DNA of 64,000 nt. Source: Streptomyces sp. 1331.2 (lineage in GTDB: Bacteria > Actinomycetota > Actinomycetes > Streptomycetales > Streptomycetaceae). The position numbers and the translations under genes are program-made. The notes under the pieces are model-generated. The model was not told where the DNA came from and made no database searches. It worked only from the letters and a program-made list of their open reading frames with translations. How positions within the stretch are numbered: the first letter of the stretch is position 1; each line of letters begins with the position of its first letter. Below are positions 44,958 through 53,715 of the stretch, piece by piece. Location: positions 1,054,001 to 1,118,000 of the forward strand of contig NZ_OBMJ01000001.1 in the NCBI RefSeq assembly GCF_900199205.1, given 5' to 3'.

Positions 44958-45715
44958 CCGTCTACTTCATCGGCGCCGGCCCGGGCGCCGCCGACCTGAT
45001 CACCCTGCGCGGCCAGCGCGTCCTGGCCCGGGCCGAGGTCTGCCTCTTCGCCGGCAGCCTCGTCCCGCGCGAACTGCTGGACGAGTGCCCGCCCGGCGCC
45101 CGGCTGGTCGACACCGCGCAGCTCAACCTGGACCAGATCGTCGCCGAGCTGGTCCGCGCCCACGAGGCCGGACAGGACGTGGCCCGGCTGCACTCCGGCG
45201 ACCCGTCCGTCTTCTCCGCCGTCGCCGAGCAGATGCGGCGCCTGGACGCGGCCGGCATCCCGTACGAGGTGGTCCCCGGCGTGCCCGCCTTCGCCGCCGC
45301 CGCGGCCGCGCTGAAGCGGGAGTTGACCGTGCCGACCGTCGGCCAGACCGTCATCCTCACCCGGATCGCCAAGCGCGCCACCCCCATGCCCGAGGGCGAG
45401 GACCTCGCCACCCTCGGCCGCAGCGGCGCCCTCCTCGTGCTGCACCTGGCCGCCGGGTACGTGGACGACGTGGTCGAGCAGCTCCTCCCCCACTACGGCG
45501 CCGACTGCCCTGCCGCCGTCGTCGCGATGGCCAGCCGGCCCGACGAACTGGTGCTGCGCGGCACCGTCGGCGACATCGCCGAGCAGGTCAAGGCGGCAGG
45601 CGTGGTCCGCACCGCCGTCATCATCGTCGGCCGCACCCTGGCCGCCGAACAGTTCCGCGACAGCCACCTCTACTCGGCGGACCGCGAGCGCCCGCACGAG
45701 CCCTGCGGGGCGTGA
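44954..45715 (+). CDS. cobM: Precorrin-4 C11-methyltransferase
   Basis: 253 residues, tetrapyrrole methylase fold: VYFIGAGPGAADLITLRGQRVLARAEVCLFAGSLVP at the N-terminus, VARLHSGDPSVFSAVAEQMRRL (SAM-binding GDPS) and YEVVPGVPAFAAAAAALKRELTVP. It methylates C11 of precorrin-4 with SAM. The GTG at 44954 overlaps cobL and the stop overlaps the cobK ATG by one base (TGATG), so the three are translationally coupled. Length is normal. Confidence 0.95.
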   Translation: MTVYFIGAGPGAADLITLRGQRVLARAEVCLFAGSLVPRELLDECPPGARLVDTAQLNLDQIVAELVRAHEAGQDVARLHSGDPSVFSAVAEQMRRLDAAGIPYEVVPGVPAFAAAAAALKRELTVPTVGQTVILTRIAKRATPMPEGEDLATLGRSGALLVLHLAAGYVDDVVEQLLPHYGADCPAAVVAMASRPDELVLRGTVGDIAEQVKAAGVVRTAVIIVGRTLAAEQFRDSHLYSADRERPHEPCGA

Positions 45716-46455
45716 TGCGGCACCTGCTCATCCTCGGCGGGACGACGGAGGGACGGGCCCTGGCCGCCGCCGTCGACGGCCGCCCGTCCCTGCGGGTCAC
45801 CAGCTCGCTGGCCGGCCGCACCGCCCAACCCCGGCTGCCCGCCGGGGAGGTGAGGATCGGCGGCTTCGGCGGCCCGGACGGGCTGGCGCACTGGCTGCGC
45901 GAGCAACGGGTGGACGCCGTCATCGATGCCACCCACCCGTTCGCCGCCGGCATCTCGCAGAACGCCGCACTCGCGGCCGCCGCCACCGGCGTCCCGCTGC
46001 TGGCGCTGCGCCGCCCCGGCTTCACACCCGTCGACGGGGACCGCTGGCTCCCCGTCCCCTCGCTCGCCGCAGCGGCCGACCTGCTGCCGTGCCGCGGTGA
46101 GCGGGTGTTCCTCACCATCGGACGACAGGGCATCGCCGCCTTCGCCCACGTCGTCGGGGCCCACTTCCTCGCCCGCTCGGTCGACCCGCCCGAGCCGCCG
46201 CTGCCGCCCTCCTTCGAACTCCTGCTGGACCGCGGCCCGTTCACGATCCACGGCGAGGAGGCGCTGCTGCGCGCGCACGACATCGACATCCTGGTCACCA
46301 AGGACAGCGGCGGCGCCGCGACGGCACCCAAACTCGCCGCCGCCCGCGGGCTGCAGCTGCCCGTGGTCATCGTGGAGCGCCCCCCGGTGCCGGACGGCCT
46401 GCCGGTCGTACCGGACGTGGCGGGCGCGGTGCACTGGCTGGAACAGCTGGGCTGA
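45715..46455 (+). CDS. cobK: Precorrin-6A reductase
   Basis: 246 residues. CobK/CbiJ family: HLLILGGTTEGRALAAAVDG at the N-terminus (NADPH binding), VDAVIDATHPFAAGISQNAALAA (conserved DATHPFA), RVFLTIGRQG and DILVTKDSGGAATAPKLAAA. It reduces precorrin-6A to precorrin-6B before CobL acts, consistent with its place behind cobL and cobM. The ATG at 45715 shares a base with the cobM stop; a GTG directly before it is an alternative. A hairpin terminator follows. Confidence 0.94.
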   Translation: MRHLLILGGTTEGRALAAAVDGRPSLRVTSSLAGRTAQPRLPAGEVRIGGFGGPDGLAHWLREQRVDAVIDATHPFAAGISQNAALAAAATGVPLLALRRPGFTPVDGDRWLPVPSLAAAADLLPCRGERVFLTIGRQGIAAFAHVVGAHFLARSVDPPEPPLPPSFELLLDRGPFTIHGEEALLRAHDIDILVTKDSGGAATAPKLAAARGLQLPVVIVERPPVPDGLPVVPDVAGAVHWLEQLG

Positions 46456-46523
46456 ACCCGGGCCGAGTGCGCCCACCGGCGAGTAGCGCCGGCCGAGTCG
46501 ACCGAGCGGGAGCACCGCACGGA

Positions 46524-46562
46524 ACAACCCGGTGTTCGCGGAGTACGTGAACACCGGGTTGT
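46524..46562. terminator. Bidirectional terminator
   Basis: Perfect 14-bp stem ACAACCCGGTGTTC and complement (46524-46537, 46549-46562) with an 11-nt loop, between convergent cobK and the HTH-MurA gene. Confidence 0.88.
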
Positions 46563-46622
46563 ACGTGGCGATCCTGCTGACCGGGCTCAACGGGTAAGCC
46601 CGGTCAGTGGGGTGACGATCCG

Positions 46623-48164
46623 TCAGATGTCGCGGAAGGTCTCGATCCGGGCGCCGATGGAGTTGAGGCGCTCGGCGAGGTCCTCGTAGCCGCGGTTGAT
46701 GACGTAGACATTGCGCAGGACAGAGGTGCCCTGGGCGGCGAGCATGGCGAGGAGGATGACCACGGCGGGGCGCAGGGCCGGCGGGCACATCATCTCGGCG
46801 GCGCGCCAGCGGGTGGGGCCCTGGACCAGGACGCGGTGCGGGTCGAGGAGCTTGACGTCGGCGCCGAGGCGGGTCAGCTCGGTGAGGTAGATCGCGCGGT
46901 TGTCGTACACCCAGTCGTGGATCATCGTGGTGCCGTGGGCGGCCGCGGCGATGGCGGCGAAGAACGGCACGTTGTCGATGTTGATGCCGGGGAACGGCAT
47001 CGGGTGGATGGTGTCGATCGGCGCGGTCAGCTTGGAGGGGCGCACGGTGAGGTCGACCAGGCGCGTGTGGCCGTTGTGGGCCGGGTACTCCGGGGTGCGG
47101 TCGTAGTCGAGGCCCATGCCCTCCAGCACCGCGAGCTCGATCTCCAGGAACTCGATCGGCACCCGGCGGATGGTCAGCTCGGAGGAGGTGACGACGGCGG
47201 CGGCGAGCAGGCTCATGGCCTCCACCGGGTCCTCGGCCGGGGTGTAGTCGACGTCGCAGGTGATCTCCGGGACGCCGTGCACGGTGAGGGTGGTGGTGCC
47301 GATGCCCTCGATCCGGACGCCCAGCTCCTCCAGGAAGAAGCAGAGGTCCTGGACCATGTAGTTGGGCGAGGCGTTGCGGATGACGCTCACGCCGTCGTGC
47401 CGCGCGGCGGCCAGCAGGGCGTTCTCGGTGACGGTGTCCCCGCGCTCGGTCAGCACGATCGGGCGGTCCAGGGGGGTGCCCGGCTCGACCGAGGCGTGGT
47501 AGGCACCGCCGGTGGTGGCGACCTCCAGGCCGAACCGGCGCAGGGCCGTGAGGTGCGGCTGGACGGTGCGGGTGCCGAGGTCGCAGCCGCCCGCGTAGGG
47601 GATGGCGAACTGCTGGGCGCGGTGCATCAGCGGGCCGAGGAACATCAGCACGCTGCGGGTGCGGCGGGCCGCCTCGACGTCCATCGCCGCGAGGTCCAGC
47701 TCGGCGGGCGGGGTGAGTTCAAGGTCGCGGCCCTCGTTGATCCAGCGGCTCTTGACGCCGATGCTGGTCAGCACTTCGAGGATGCGGTAGACCTCCTCGA
47801 TCCGCGCGACGCTGCGGATCGTGGTCCGACCGGTGGTCAGCAGCGAGGCGCAGAGGATGGCCACGCAGGCGTTCTTGCTGCTGCGGACGTCGATGGCACC
47901 GGAGAGGCGGGTGCCGCCGGCGACCCGCAGGTGCATCGGGCCGGAGTAGCCGAGGGAGACGATCTCGCTGTCGAGGGCTTCGCCGATGCGGGCGATCATC
48001 TCAAGGCTGACGTTCTGCTTGCCCTGTTCGATGCGGTTGACCGCGCTCTGGCTGGTGCCGAGGGCCTCTCCGAGCTGCGCCTGGGACCAGCCGCGGTGCT
48101 GGCGCGCGGTACGGATGAGGGTGCCGATACGGGTGAGGTAGTCGCCTGTCACCCGCCAGACCAT
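46623..48164 (-). CDS. HTH-MurA fusion: XRE-type DNA-binding domain joined to UDP-GlcNAc enolpyruvyltransferase-like domain
   Basis: 513 residues. Residues about 10-70 are an XRE/Cro-type helix-turn-helix (LIRTARQHRGWSQAQLGEALGTSQSAVNRIEQGKQ). Residues about 78-510 are a full MurA/EPSP-synthase-type fold. MurA landmarks are retained: SSKNA with Lys97-Asn98, the active-site loop AGGCDLGTRTVQPH with Cys194, and PHPMPFPGIN-like substrate sequence near 385. MurA transfers enolpyruvate to UDP-GlcNAc, the first committed peptidoglycan step. Such fusions occur in streptomycetes beside a normal murA and may be regulators that sense a cell-wall precursor. The start could be the ATG at 48164 or the GTG at 48152. 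An inverted repeat abuts the ATG. Confidence 0.92.
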   Translation of the reverse strand: MVWRVTGDYLTRIGTLIRTARQHRGWSQAQLGEALGTSQSAVNRIEQGKQNVSLEMIARIGEALDSEIVSLGYSGPMHLRVAGGTRLSGAIDVRSSKNACVAILCASLLTTGRTTIRSVARIEEVYRILEVLTSIGVKSRWINEGRDLELTPPAELDLAAMDVEAARRTRSVLMFLGPLMHRAQQFAIPYAGGCDLGTRTVQPHLTALRRFGLEVATTGGAYHASVEPGTPLDRPIVLTERGDTVTENALLAAARHDGVSVIRNASPNYMVQDLCFFLEELGVRIEGIGTTTLTVHGVPEITCDVDYTPAEDPVEAMSLLAAAVVTSSELTIRRVPIEFLEIELAVLEGMGLDYDRTPEYPAHNGHTRLVDLTVRPSKLTAPIDTIHPMPFPGINIDNVPFFAAIAAAAHGTTMIHDWVYDNRAIYLTELTRLGADVKLLDPHRVLVQGPTRWRAAEMMCPPALRPAVVILLAMLAAQGTSVLRNVYVINRGYEDLAERLNSIGARIETFRDI

Positions 48165-48180
48165 ATCTCATGGTTGAGAT
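48165..48180. promoter_or_regulatory. Candidate autoregulatory operator of the HTH-MurA gene
   Basis: ATCTCA-TGGT-TGAGAT, a perfect 6-bp inverted repeat with 4-bp spacer, touches the ATG start of the HTH-MurA gene on its upstream side. It is AT-richer than its surroundings and has the size of an XRE dimer site. Confidence 0.5.
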
Positions 48181-48270
48181 GGCGACAGAATCAAGGGACA
48201 GCACGGCACGCCTTTTGTCCGTTTCTCACCCCGTATGGACGTCAGATCTTCACATCACGGGGTGATGCTG

Positions 48271-49404
48271 TCATGGCCCCAGCGGCTCCGCGCGGCCGAC
48301 GATGGTGCCCGCACGGTCGATGCAGATGACGTCCACGGCCACCGGCGAGCCCAGCAGCACCCCCAGCGCCGTCGCCCGGGCCGCCTGGGCGACCAGGTCC
48401 CCGAGCGGCACCCCGGCCGCACGGCACAACTGCACCGCCTCCAGCCCGGTGTTGGCCGCCGCCACCGCCGCGACCAGCGACTCGTCCGCCCCGCCCTGCC
48501 GGGCCAGCCCGGCCAGGTAGCCCTTGTCCACCTGGGAGCGCGCCGAGTGCAGGTCGAGGTGGCCGGCGGCGAGCTTGGACAGCTTGGCGAAGCCGCCCGC
48601 GATGGTCAGCCGGGGCACCGGATGGCGCTTGAGGTACTTGAGCACGGCGCCGGCGAAGTCGCCCATGTCGAGCAGCGCATCCTCGGGCAGCCCGTGCACC
48701 GCGACCGCGACCTTCTCCGAGGTGGAACCGGTACAGCCGGCCACGTGCGTACGCCCCGCCGCCCGGGCCACGTCCACGCCGCGGCGGATCGAGTCGATCC
48801 AGGCCGAGCAGGAGTAGGGGACGACGATCCCGGTGGTTCCGAGGATGGAGAGGCCGCCGAGGATGCCGAGCCGCGGGTTCCACGTCGAGCGGGCGATCTC
48901 CTCGCCGTGGTCGACGGAGATCTCGACCACCACGTCCCCGCTGGCGCCGTGCTCGTCGGCCACCTCGGCGACCGCGTCCCGGATCATCTGCCGGGGCACC
49001 GGGTTGATCGCGGGCTCGCCGACAGGCAGCGGCAGGCCCGCCTTGGTGACCGTCCCCACGCCGGGGCCGGCCCGGAACACCACCCCGGCGCCGGGCTCAC
49101 CGGCCCGCACCGTCGAGCGGATCAGCGCGCCGTGGGTGACGTCGGGGTCGTCACCGGCGTCCTTGACCACTGCGGCCATGGCGCGCACGCCCGCGTCGAG
49201 CTCCTCCGCCGCGAGGGCGAAGGCGGGCTGCTGGCCCTTGGGCAGGGTGATCACCACGGGGTCGGGGAACTCGCCGGTGAGCAGCGCGGTGTACGCGGCC
49301 TTGGTGGCGGCAGTGGCGCAGGCGCCCGTCGTCCAACCGTGCCGCAGGCCGCTGCTCTTCAGCTGACCGGCCCGGCCTCCCGCCCCGGCTGCCGCTGCGG
49401 CCAT
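48271..49404 (-). CDS. cbiD: Cobalt-precorrin-5B C1-methyltransferase (CbiD)
   Basis: 377 residues from the ATG at 49404; upstream in-frame ATGs at 49437 and 49491 would add 11 or 29 unconserved residues. CbiD hallmarks are LRHGWTTGACATAATKAAYTALLTGEFP at the N-terminus, PAINPVPRQMIRDAV, LGGLSILGTTGIVVPYSCSAWIDSI and HVAGCTGSTSEKVAV. It methylates C1 and removes the C20 fragment in the anaerobic-type cobalamin branch, doing the job CobF does in the Pseudomonas aerobic pathway. Here it accompanies otherwise aerobic-type cob genes. Divergent from the phosphoesterase gene; transcribed toward the HTH-MurA start. Confidence 0.93.
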   Translation of the reverse strand: MAAAAAGAGGRAGQLKSSGLRHGWTTGACATAATKAAYTALLTGEFPDPVVITLPKGQQPAFALAAEELDAGVRAMAAVVKDAGDDPDVTHGALIRSTVRAGEPGAGVVFRAGPGVGTVTKAGLPLPVGEPAINPVPRQMIRDAVAEVADEHGASGDVVVEISVDHGEEIARSTWNPRLGILGGLSILGTTGIVVPYSCSAWIDSIRRGVDVARAAGRTHVAGCTGSTSEKVAVAVHGLPEDALLDMGDFAGAVLKYLKRHPVPRLTIAGGFAKLSKLAAGHLDLHSARSQVDKGYLAGLARQGGADESLVAAVAAANTGLEAVQLCRAAGVPLGDLVAQAARATALGVLLGSPVAVDVICIDRAGTIVGRAEPLGP

Positions 49405-49682
49405 CTGCGCCTCGCTCCCGACCACGTCCGTCCACATTCGTCCCGGCCGCCTCGGCCGGGCCTGCCGATTCTCCCCCATCCGCCCCGGCACCCCGCGACC
49501 GGGCCCCGCAGGACAGCACGGTGGTGCCGGGAGCCGCCCGGCGTTCTCGAACTGTTCTTCGCACGGGCCTCGCCCGCTCGGGCTACCAACGAGTAATCTG
49601 TCGCTCCGTTACCTAACGGGTTCGTGACGCATGGTCCGGCAACCGGGTCCTCCGGCCGGGCCATCAGTATGTGGGGGTTTTT

Positions 49683-51431
49683 GTGGCAGGGATGAGTCGG
49701 CGCACGTTCCTCACGGGTACGTCGGTGGCCGCCGCATGGTCGGCCTTGTCGCTGGGCGGCGCGTCGTTCGCCTCGGCCGCGACGCGTGACCAGGCGCTGG
49801 CGGCCACGGCCGCGCGGGCCGTCACGGTCGCCGGCACCACGCTGGAGCAGGTGGCCACGCCGGTCGGCGCCGGCACCTACAAGCGGCTGACCGCCGGCCC
49901 GGGCTGGCCGCTGGTGGTGCGCGGCGACCTGGCCGCGCCGGGCACCGGCAGAGACGACCGCCGCACCGGGCTGGCCAGCTTCGTCCAGTTCAGCGACCTG
50001 CACCTGGTGGACACCGAGTCCCCGGTGCGCTTCGAGTACCTGGCCCGGTTCAACGGCAGCGCCTACCGGCCGCAGGAGTCCCTGAACGCCCGCGGTGTGT
50101 CGGCGCTCGTCGAGCGGGTCAACTCGCTCGCCGGCGGCCCCTACACCGGAATGCCGTTCAGCATGGTGATGGCCACCGGTGACAACACCGACAACCACGA
50201 GCTCGCCGAACTCGACTGGTACCTCAAGGTCATGGGCGGTGGCCGGCTCGCCCAGAACACCGGCGACCCGAACCGCTACGAAGGTGTGCAGAACTCCGGC
50301 AACTCGGCCTACTGGAACCCCGAGCTCGCCTACGGCGACGGCTACAAGACCAAGGGATTCCCGCAGATATCCGGCTTCCTGTCCGCCTCGGGCCGCCCCT
50401 TCGACGCGCCGGGCCTGCGCACGCCGTGGTACACGACGGTCGGCAACCACGACGACAGCATCGAGGGCTCGCTGCCCGACCTCGGACTGCTCAACGACCT
50501 CTACACCGGCCAGTACAAGCTGGAGGGCTGCGACGACGCCACGGCCGCCCAGCTGATGGACTCGCTGCGCCGCGACCCGGCGGGCGCCGTGCTGCTGCTC
50601 GCGAAGCTGCTCGCCGACGGCGAGGCGGTGCGCCGGATCACCCCGGACGAGCGCCGCAAGCCGTTCACGCTCAAGGAGTTCGCCAAGGCCCACCTGGACC
50701 CGGCGGTCACCGGCGCGGGCCCGTACGGGCACGGCTTCACCTCGGACATGGCGAGCAGCGGCAAGCTCTACTACACCTTCCGCATCTCGGAGAAGGTGGT
50801 CGGCATCAGCCTGGACACCACCAACCAGGCCGGGTTCGCGGACGGTTCGCTGGGCACCGCCCAACTGCGCTGGCTGGAGAAGCAGTTGCAGGCGCACAGC
50901 GGCCACTGGTACGACGCCGACGGGCGCAAGGTCACGGGCGGGAGCACGGACGACGTGATCCTGCTCTTCAGCCACCACACCAGCAGCTCCATGGGCAACC
51001 TGCTGCCGGACCCGCGCAACATCTTCGAGCGGCGGCACGACGGCAACGAGCTGGTGGCGCTGCTGCAGCGCTACCCGAACGTGGTCGCCTGGGTGAACGG
51101 GCACACCCACATGAACAAGATCACGCCGCACGGCCACGCGGTGCCGGAGCGGGCGTTCTGGGAGATCAACACCGCCTCGCACATCGACTACCCGCAGCAC
51201 GGCCGGATCATCGAGGTCGTGGACAACGGGGACGGCACGCTCTCGCTGTTCACCACGCTGATCGAGTCCTCCGCGCCGTACGAGACGGACTTCGGCGGCA
51301 CCTCGGACGCCAACCTCGCGGCGCTCTACCGCGAGCTGTCGTACAACGACCCGAACGGGCGGGTCACGGCGCTGCTCGGCGCGGGCGAGGACCACAACAC
51401 GGAGCTGGTCATCGCCAAGCCGACCCGGTGA
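49683..51431 (+). CDS. Tat-exported metallophosphoesterase (TIGR03767-like)
   Basis: 582 residues from the GTG at 49683 (GGGGG about 6 nt upstream); the ATG at 49692 is an alternative. The twin-arginine signal SRRTFLTGTSVAAAWSALSLGGASFA gives export across the membrane. The calcineurin-like phosphoesterase core has all metal motifs: FSDLHLVD, MATGDNTDNHE, VGNHDDSIEG, LFSHHTSS and VNGHTHMNK. The long insertions between them match the TIGR03767 group. It probably hydrolyses a phosphomonoester or diester outside the cell, perhaps under phosphate limitation, but no clear PHO box was found in the 280 bp upstream. It interrupts the cobalamin genes and is not part of that pathway. Confidence 0.88.
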   Translation: MAGMSRRTFLTGTSVAAAWSALSLGGASFASAATRDQALAATAARAVTVAGTTLEQVATPVGAGTYKRLTAGPGWPLVVRGDLAAPGTGRDDRRTGLASFVQFSDLHLVDTESPVRFEYLARFNGSAYRPQESLNARGVSALVERVNSLAGGPYTGMPFSMVMATGDNTDNHELAELDWYLKVMGGGRLAQNTGDPNRYEGVQNSGNSAYWNPELAYGDGYKTKGFPQISGFLSASGRPFDAPGLRTPWYTTVGNHDDSIEGSLPDLGLLNDLYTGQYKLEGCDDATAAQLMDSLRRDPAGAVLLLAKLLADGEAVRRITPDERRKPFTLKEFAKAHLDPAVTGAGPYGHGFTSDMASSGKLYYTFRISEKVVGISLDTTNQAGFADGSLGTAQLRWLEKQLQAHSGHWYDADGRKVTGGSTDDVILLFSHHTSSSMGNLLPDPRNIFERRHDGNELVALLQRYPNVVAWVNGHTHMNKITPHGHAVPERAFWEINTASHIDYPQHGRIIEVVDNGDGTLSLFTTLIESSAPYETDFGGTSDANLAALYRELSYNDPNGRVTALLGAGEDHNTELVIAKPTR

Positions 51432-51432
51432 C

Positions 51433-51460
51433 GGGCTGAGGGCTGAGGGCTGAGGGCTGA
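51433..51460. repeat. Four tandem copies of GGGCTGA
   Basis: Four exact 7-bp repeats start one base after the stop codon of the phosphoesterase gene and run into the adjacent nested hairpin. Confidence 0.85.
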
Positions 51461-51551
51461 GGCTGACGGCGAACAGATGACAAAAGACAGATGACAGCTG
51501 ACAGATTTCGTTATCTGTCAGCTGTCATCTGTCATCCGTCCGACGTCAGCC
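51461..51551. repeat. Nested inverted repeat, GACAGAT-word family, copy 2
   Basis: A perfect 21-bp stem (51486-51506 with 51513-51533; arm begins GACAGATGACAGCTGACAG) has a TTCGTT loop. It is enclosed by outer arms GGCTGACG (51461-51468) and CGTCAGCC (51544-51551). It lies between the convergent phosphoesterase and cobIJ genes, where it can act as a bidirectional terminator. It is the cleanest member of the family. Confidence 0.9.
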
Positions 51552-51559
51552 GTCCGCCG

Positions 51560-53092
51560 TCACGCCTCCGGGTACCGCCGGGGCGTCCAGACGACCTCCA
51601 CGCCGCCGCCCCGCTCGACCGCCTGGGTCTGCGAGGAGCCGATCAGCAGGATCGTCCGCATGTCGACCAGCGCCGGGTCCAGTTCGCCGAGCCTGACGAT
51701 CCGGATCCGCTCGGTCGGCCCGCCGACGTCCCGCGCCATCACCACCGGGGTCTCCGGCGCCCGGTACTCCAGCAGCAGGTCCCGGGCGAGGCCGACCTGG
51801 GTGGTCCGGGACTGTGAGCCCGGGTTGTACAGCGCGAGCACCAGGTCCGCCTCGGCGGCGGCGCGCAGCCTCTTGGCCACCACGTCCCAGGGCTTGAGCC
51901 GGTCGGAAAGCGACACCGTCGCATAGTCGTGCCCGAGCGGGGCGCCGGCCCGGGAGGCAGCCGCGTGGGCGGCGGTCATCCCCGGGAGGATCCGCACCGG
52001 GACGTCCCGGTAGGCCTCCTCGCAGGCGACCTCCAGCACGGCGGTGGCCATCGCGAAGACGCCCGGGTCGCCGGAGGAGACCACCGCGACCCGGTGCCCG
52101 CGCCGCGCGAGGTCCAGCGCGTACTCGGCGCGCTCCGACTCCACCTTGTTGTCCGAGCCGTGCCGCTGCTGCCCCGGGCGCTCGGGCACCCGGGCCAGGT
52201 AGGTGGTGTAGCCGACCAGGTCGGTGGCCTCGGCCAGCGCGCCGCGCGCCTCGGGGGTGAGCCAGAGCGGCCCGGCCGGCCCGGTGCCGACCACGGTCAC
52301 GCTGCCGGTGCCCTCCGACAGCCGGACCTCGGGCTCCAGCGGCGCGACCTTGCTCGGCAGCACCGCGACCGAGAAGTACGGCACCGTCTCGCCGTCGACC
52401 TCCGCGAGTGGCGCGATGCGCTCGCCCGCCATGAAGGCCCGCTCCACGTACTGGGCGTCGTCCAGCCGCCCGGCCCGCTCCAGGGCCCGGCGGACGACCG
52501 GGAAGGTGCGCCCGAGCTTCATGATCACCGCGGAGTCGGCGGCCGCGATCCGCGCCGTCAGCTCCTCCTCGGGCAGGGTGCCCGGGATGACGGTGAGCGT
52601 CTCCTCCGCCTCGGTCAGCGGCTGTCCGAGGCGGGCCGCCGCCGCGCTGACCGAGGTCACGCCGGGCACCACCTCGGTCGGGTAGCGGTGCGCGAGCCGC
52701 TTGTGCATGTGCTGGTACGAGCCGTAGAAGAGCGGGTCCCCCTCGGCGAGGACCACGACGTCGCGGCCGGCGTCCAGGTGGGCGGCCAGCCGGGCGGCGG
52801 CCTCCTCGTAGAACTCGTCCAACGCGCCCCGGTACCCGCCCGGGTGGTCGGTGGTCTCGACGGTGAGCGGGTAGACCAGCTTCTCCTCGATCTGACCACC
52901 CGTCAGGTACCGCTCGGCGATCGAGCGTGCGATGGACCGGCCGTGCCGAGCGCTGTGGTACGCCACCACGTCGGCCTTGCCGATGAGTTCGGCGGCGCGG
53001 ACGGTCACCAGCGACGGGTCCCCCGGGCCGAGCCCGACGCCGTACAGCCGTCCGGTCGAGGTCGAGGTCGAGGGGCTCTGACGTTCCGTCAC
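51560..53092 (-). CDS. cobIJ: Precorrin-2 C20- and precorrin-3B C17-methyltransferase fusion (CobI-CobJ)
   Basis: 510 residues. The CobI domain (about 12-245) begins [32 protein letters not shown] and carries [21 protein letters not shown] and [18 protein letters not shown]. The CobJ domain (about 265-505) has [81 protein letters not shown] and [10 protein letters not shown]. The fusion methylates C20 and later C17 with ring contraction, using SAM. The GTG at 53092 overlaps the cobH stop by 4 nt; the order cobG-cobH-cobIJ forms one operon on the minus strand. Confidence 0.95.
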   Translation of the reverse strand: MTERQSPSTSTSTGRLYGVGLGPGDPSLVTVRAAELIGKADVVAYHSARHGRSIARSIAERYLTGGQIEEKLVYPLTVETTDHPGGYRGALDEFYEEAAARLAAHLDAGRDVVVLAEGDPLFYGSYQHMHKRLAHRYPTEVVPGVTSVSAAAARLGQPLTEAEETLTVIPGTLPEEELTARIAAADSAVIMKLGRTFPVVRRALERAGRLDDAQYVERAFMAGERIAPLAEVDGETVPYFSVAVLPSKVAPLEPEVRLSEGTGSVTVVGTGPAGPLWLTPEARGALAEATDLVGYTTYLARVPERPGQQRHGSDNKVESERAEYALDLARRGHRVAVVSSGDPGVFAMATAVLEVACEEAYRDVPVRILPGMTAAHAAASRAGAPLGHDYATVSLSDRLKPWDVVAKRLRAAAEADLVLALYNPGSQSRTTQVGLARDLLLEYRAPETPVVMARDVGGPTERIRIVRLGELDPALVDMRTILLIGSSQTQAVERGGGVEVVWTPRRYPEA

Positions 53093-53715
53093 TCTTCTTC
53101 GCTCGCAATCGCATTGATGGCGGCGGCGGCGATCGCGCTGCCGCCACGCCGACCGCGCACCACCAGGTGCTCCAGGCCGGACGGGTGCTCGGCCAGGGCC
53201 TGCTTGGACTCGGCGGCGCCGATGAAGCCGACCGGGACGCCGATCACCGCGGCCGGGCGCGGCGCGCCCGCCTCGATCATTTCCAGCAGCCGGAACAGCG
53301 AGGTCGGCGCGTTGCCGACGGCGACCACCGCGCCCTCCAGCTTGGGCAGCCACAGCTCCATGGCTGCGGCACTGCGGGTGTTGCCCATCGCGCGGGCAAG
53401 TTCGGGCACCGACGGGTCGGTGAGGGTGCAGACCACCTCGTTGTCGGCGGGCAGCCGCTTGCGGGTCACCCCGCTCGCGACCATGTTGACGTCACAGAGG
53501 ATCGGCGCACCGGCGCGCAGCGCAGCGCGTGCGGAGGCGACCACGCCGGGCGAGTACACCAGGTCCTCGACCAGGTCGACCATCCCGCAGGCGTGGATCA
53601 TCCGCACCGCGACCTGGGAGACGTCCGCCGGGAGGGCGGCCAGATCGGCCTCCGCACGGATGGTGGCAAAGGACTGGCGGTAGATGGACGCGCCGTCCTT
53701 CTCGTACTCGATCAC
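53089..53715 (-). CDS. cobH: Precorrin-8X methylmutase
   Basis: 208 residues from the GTG at 53715, with GGAGGACGACGAA upstream. CobH/CbiC motifs are [37 protein letters not shown] (catalytic His region), [21 protein letters not shown] and [17 protein letters not shown], followed by [16 protein letters not shown]. It moves the C11 methyl to C12, giving hydrogenobyrinic acid. It overlaps cobG upstream and cobIJ downstream by 4 nt each. Confidence 0.95.
   Translation of the reverse strand: MIEYEKDGASIYRQSFATIRAEADLAALPADVSQVAVRMIHACGMVDLVEDLVYSPGVVASARAALRAGAPILCDVNMVASGVTRKRLPADNEVVCTLTDPSVPELARAMGNTRSAAAMELWLPKLEGAVVAVGNAPTSLFRLLEMIEAGAPRPAAVIGVPVGFIGAAESKQALAEHPSGLEHLVVRGRRGGSAIAAAAINAIASEEE

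Noticed and set aside
49600-49682. Possible PHO box (GTTACCTAACGGGTTCGTGAC) before the phosphoesterase
   Set aside because: Only loosely resembles 11-bp direct repeats; the GTTCA core is not repeated at the proper spacing.
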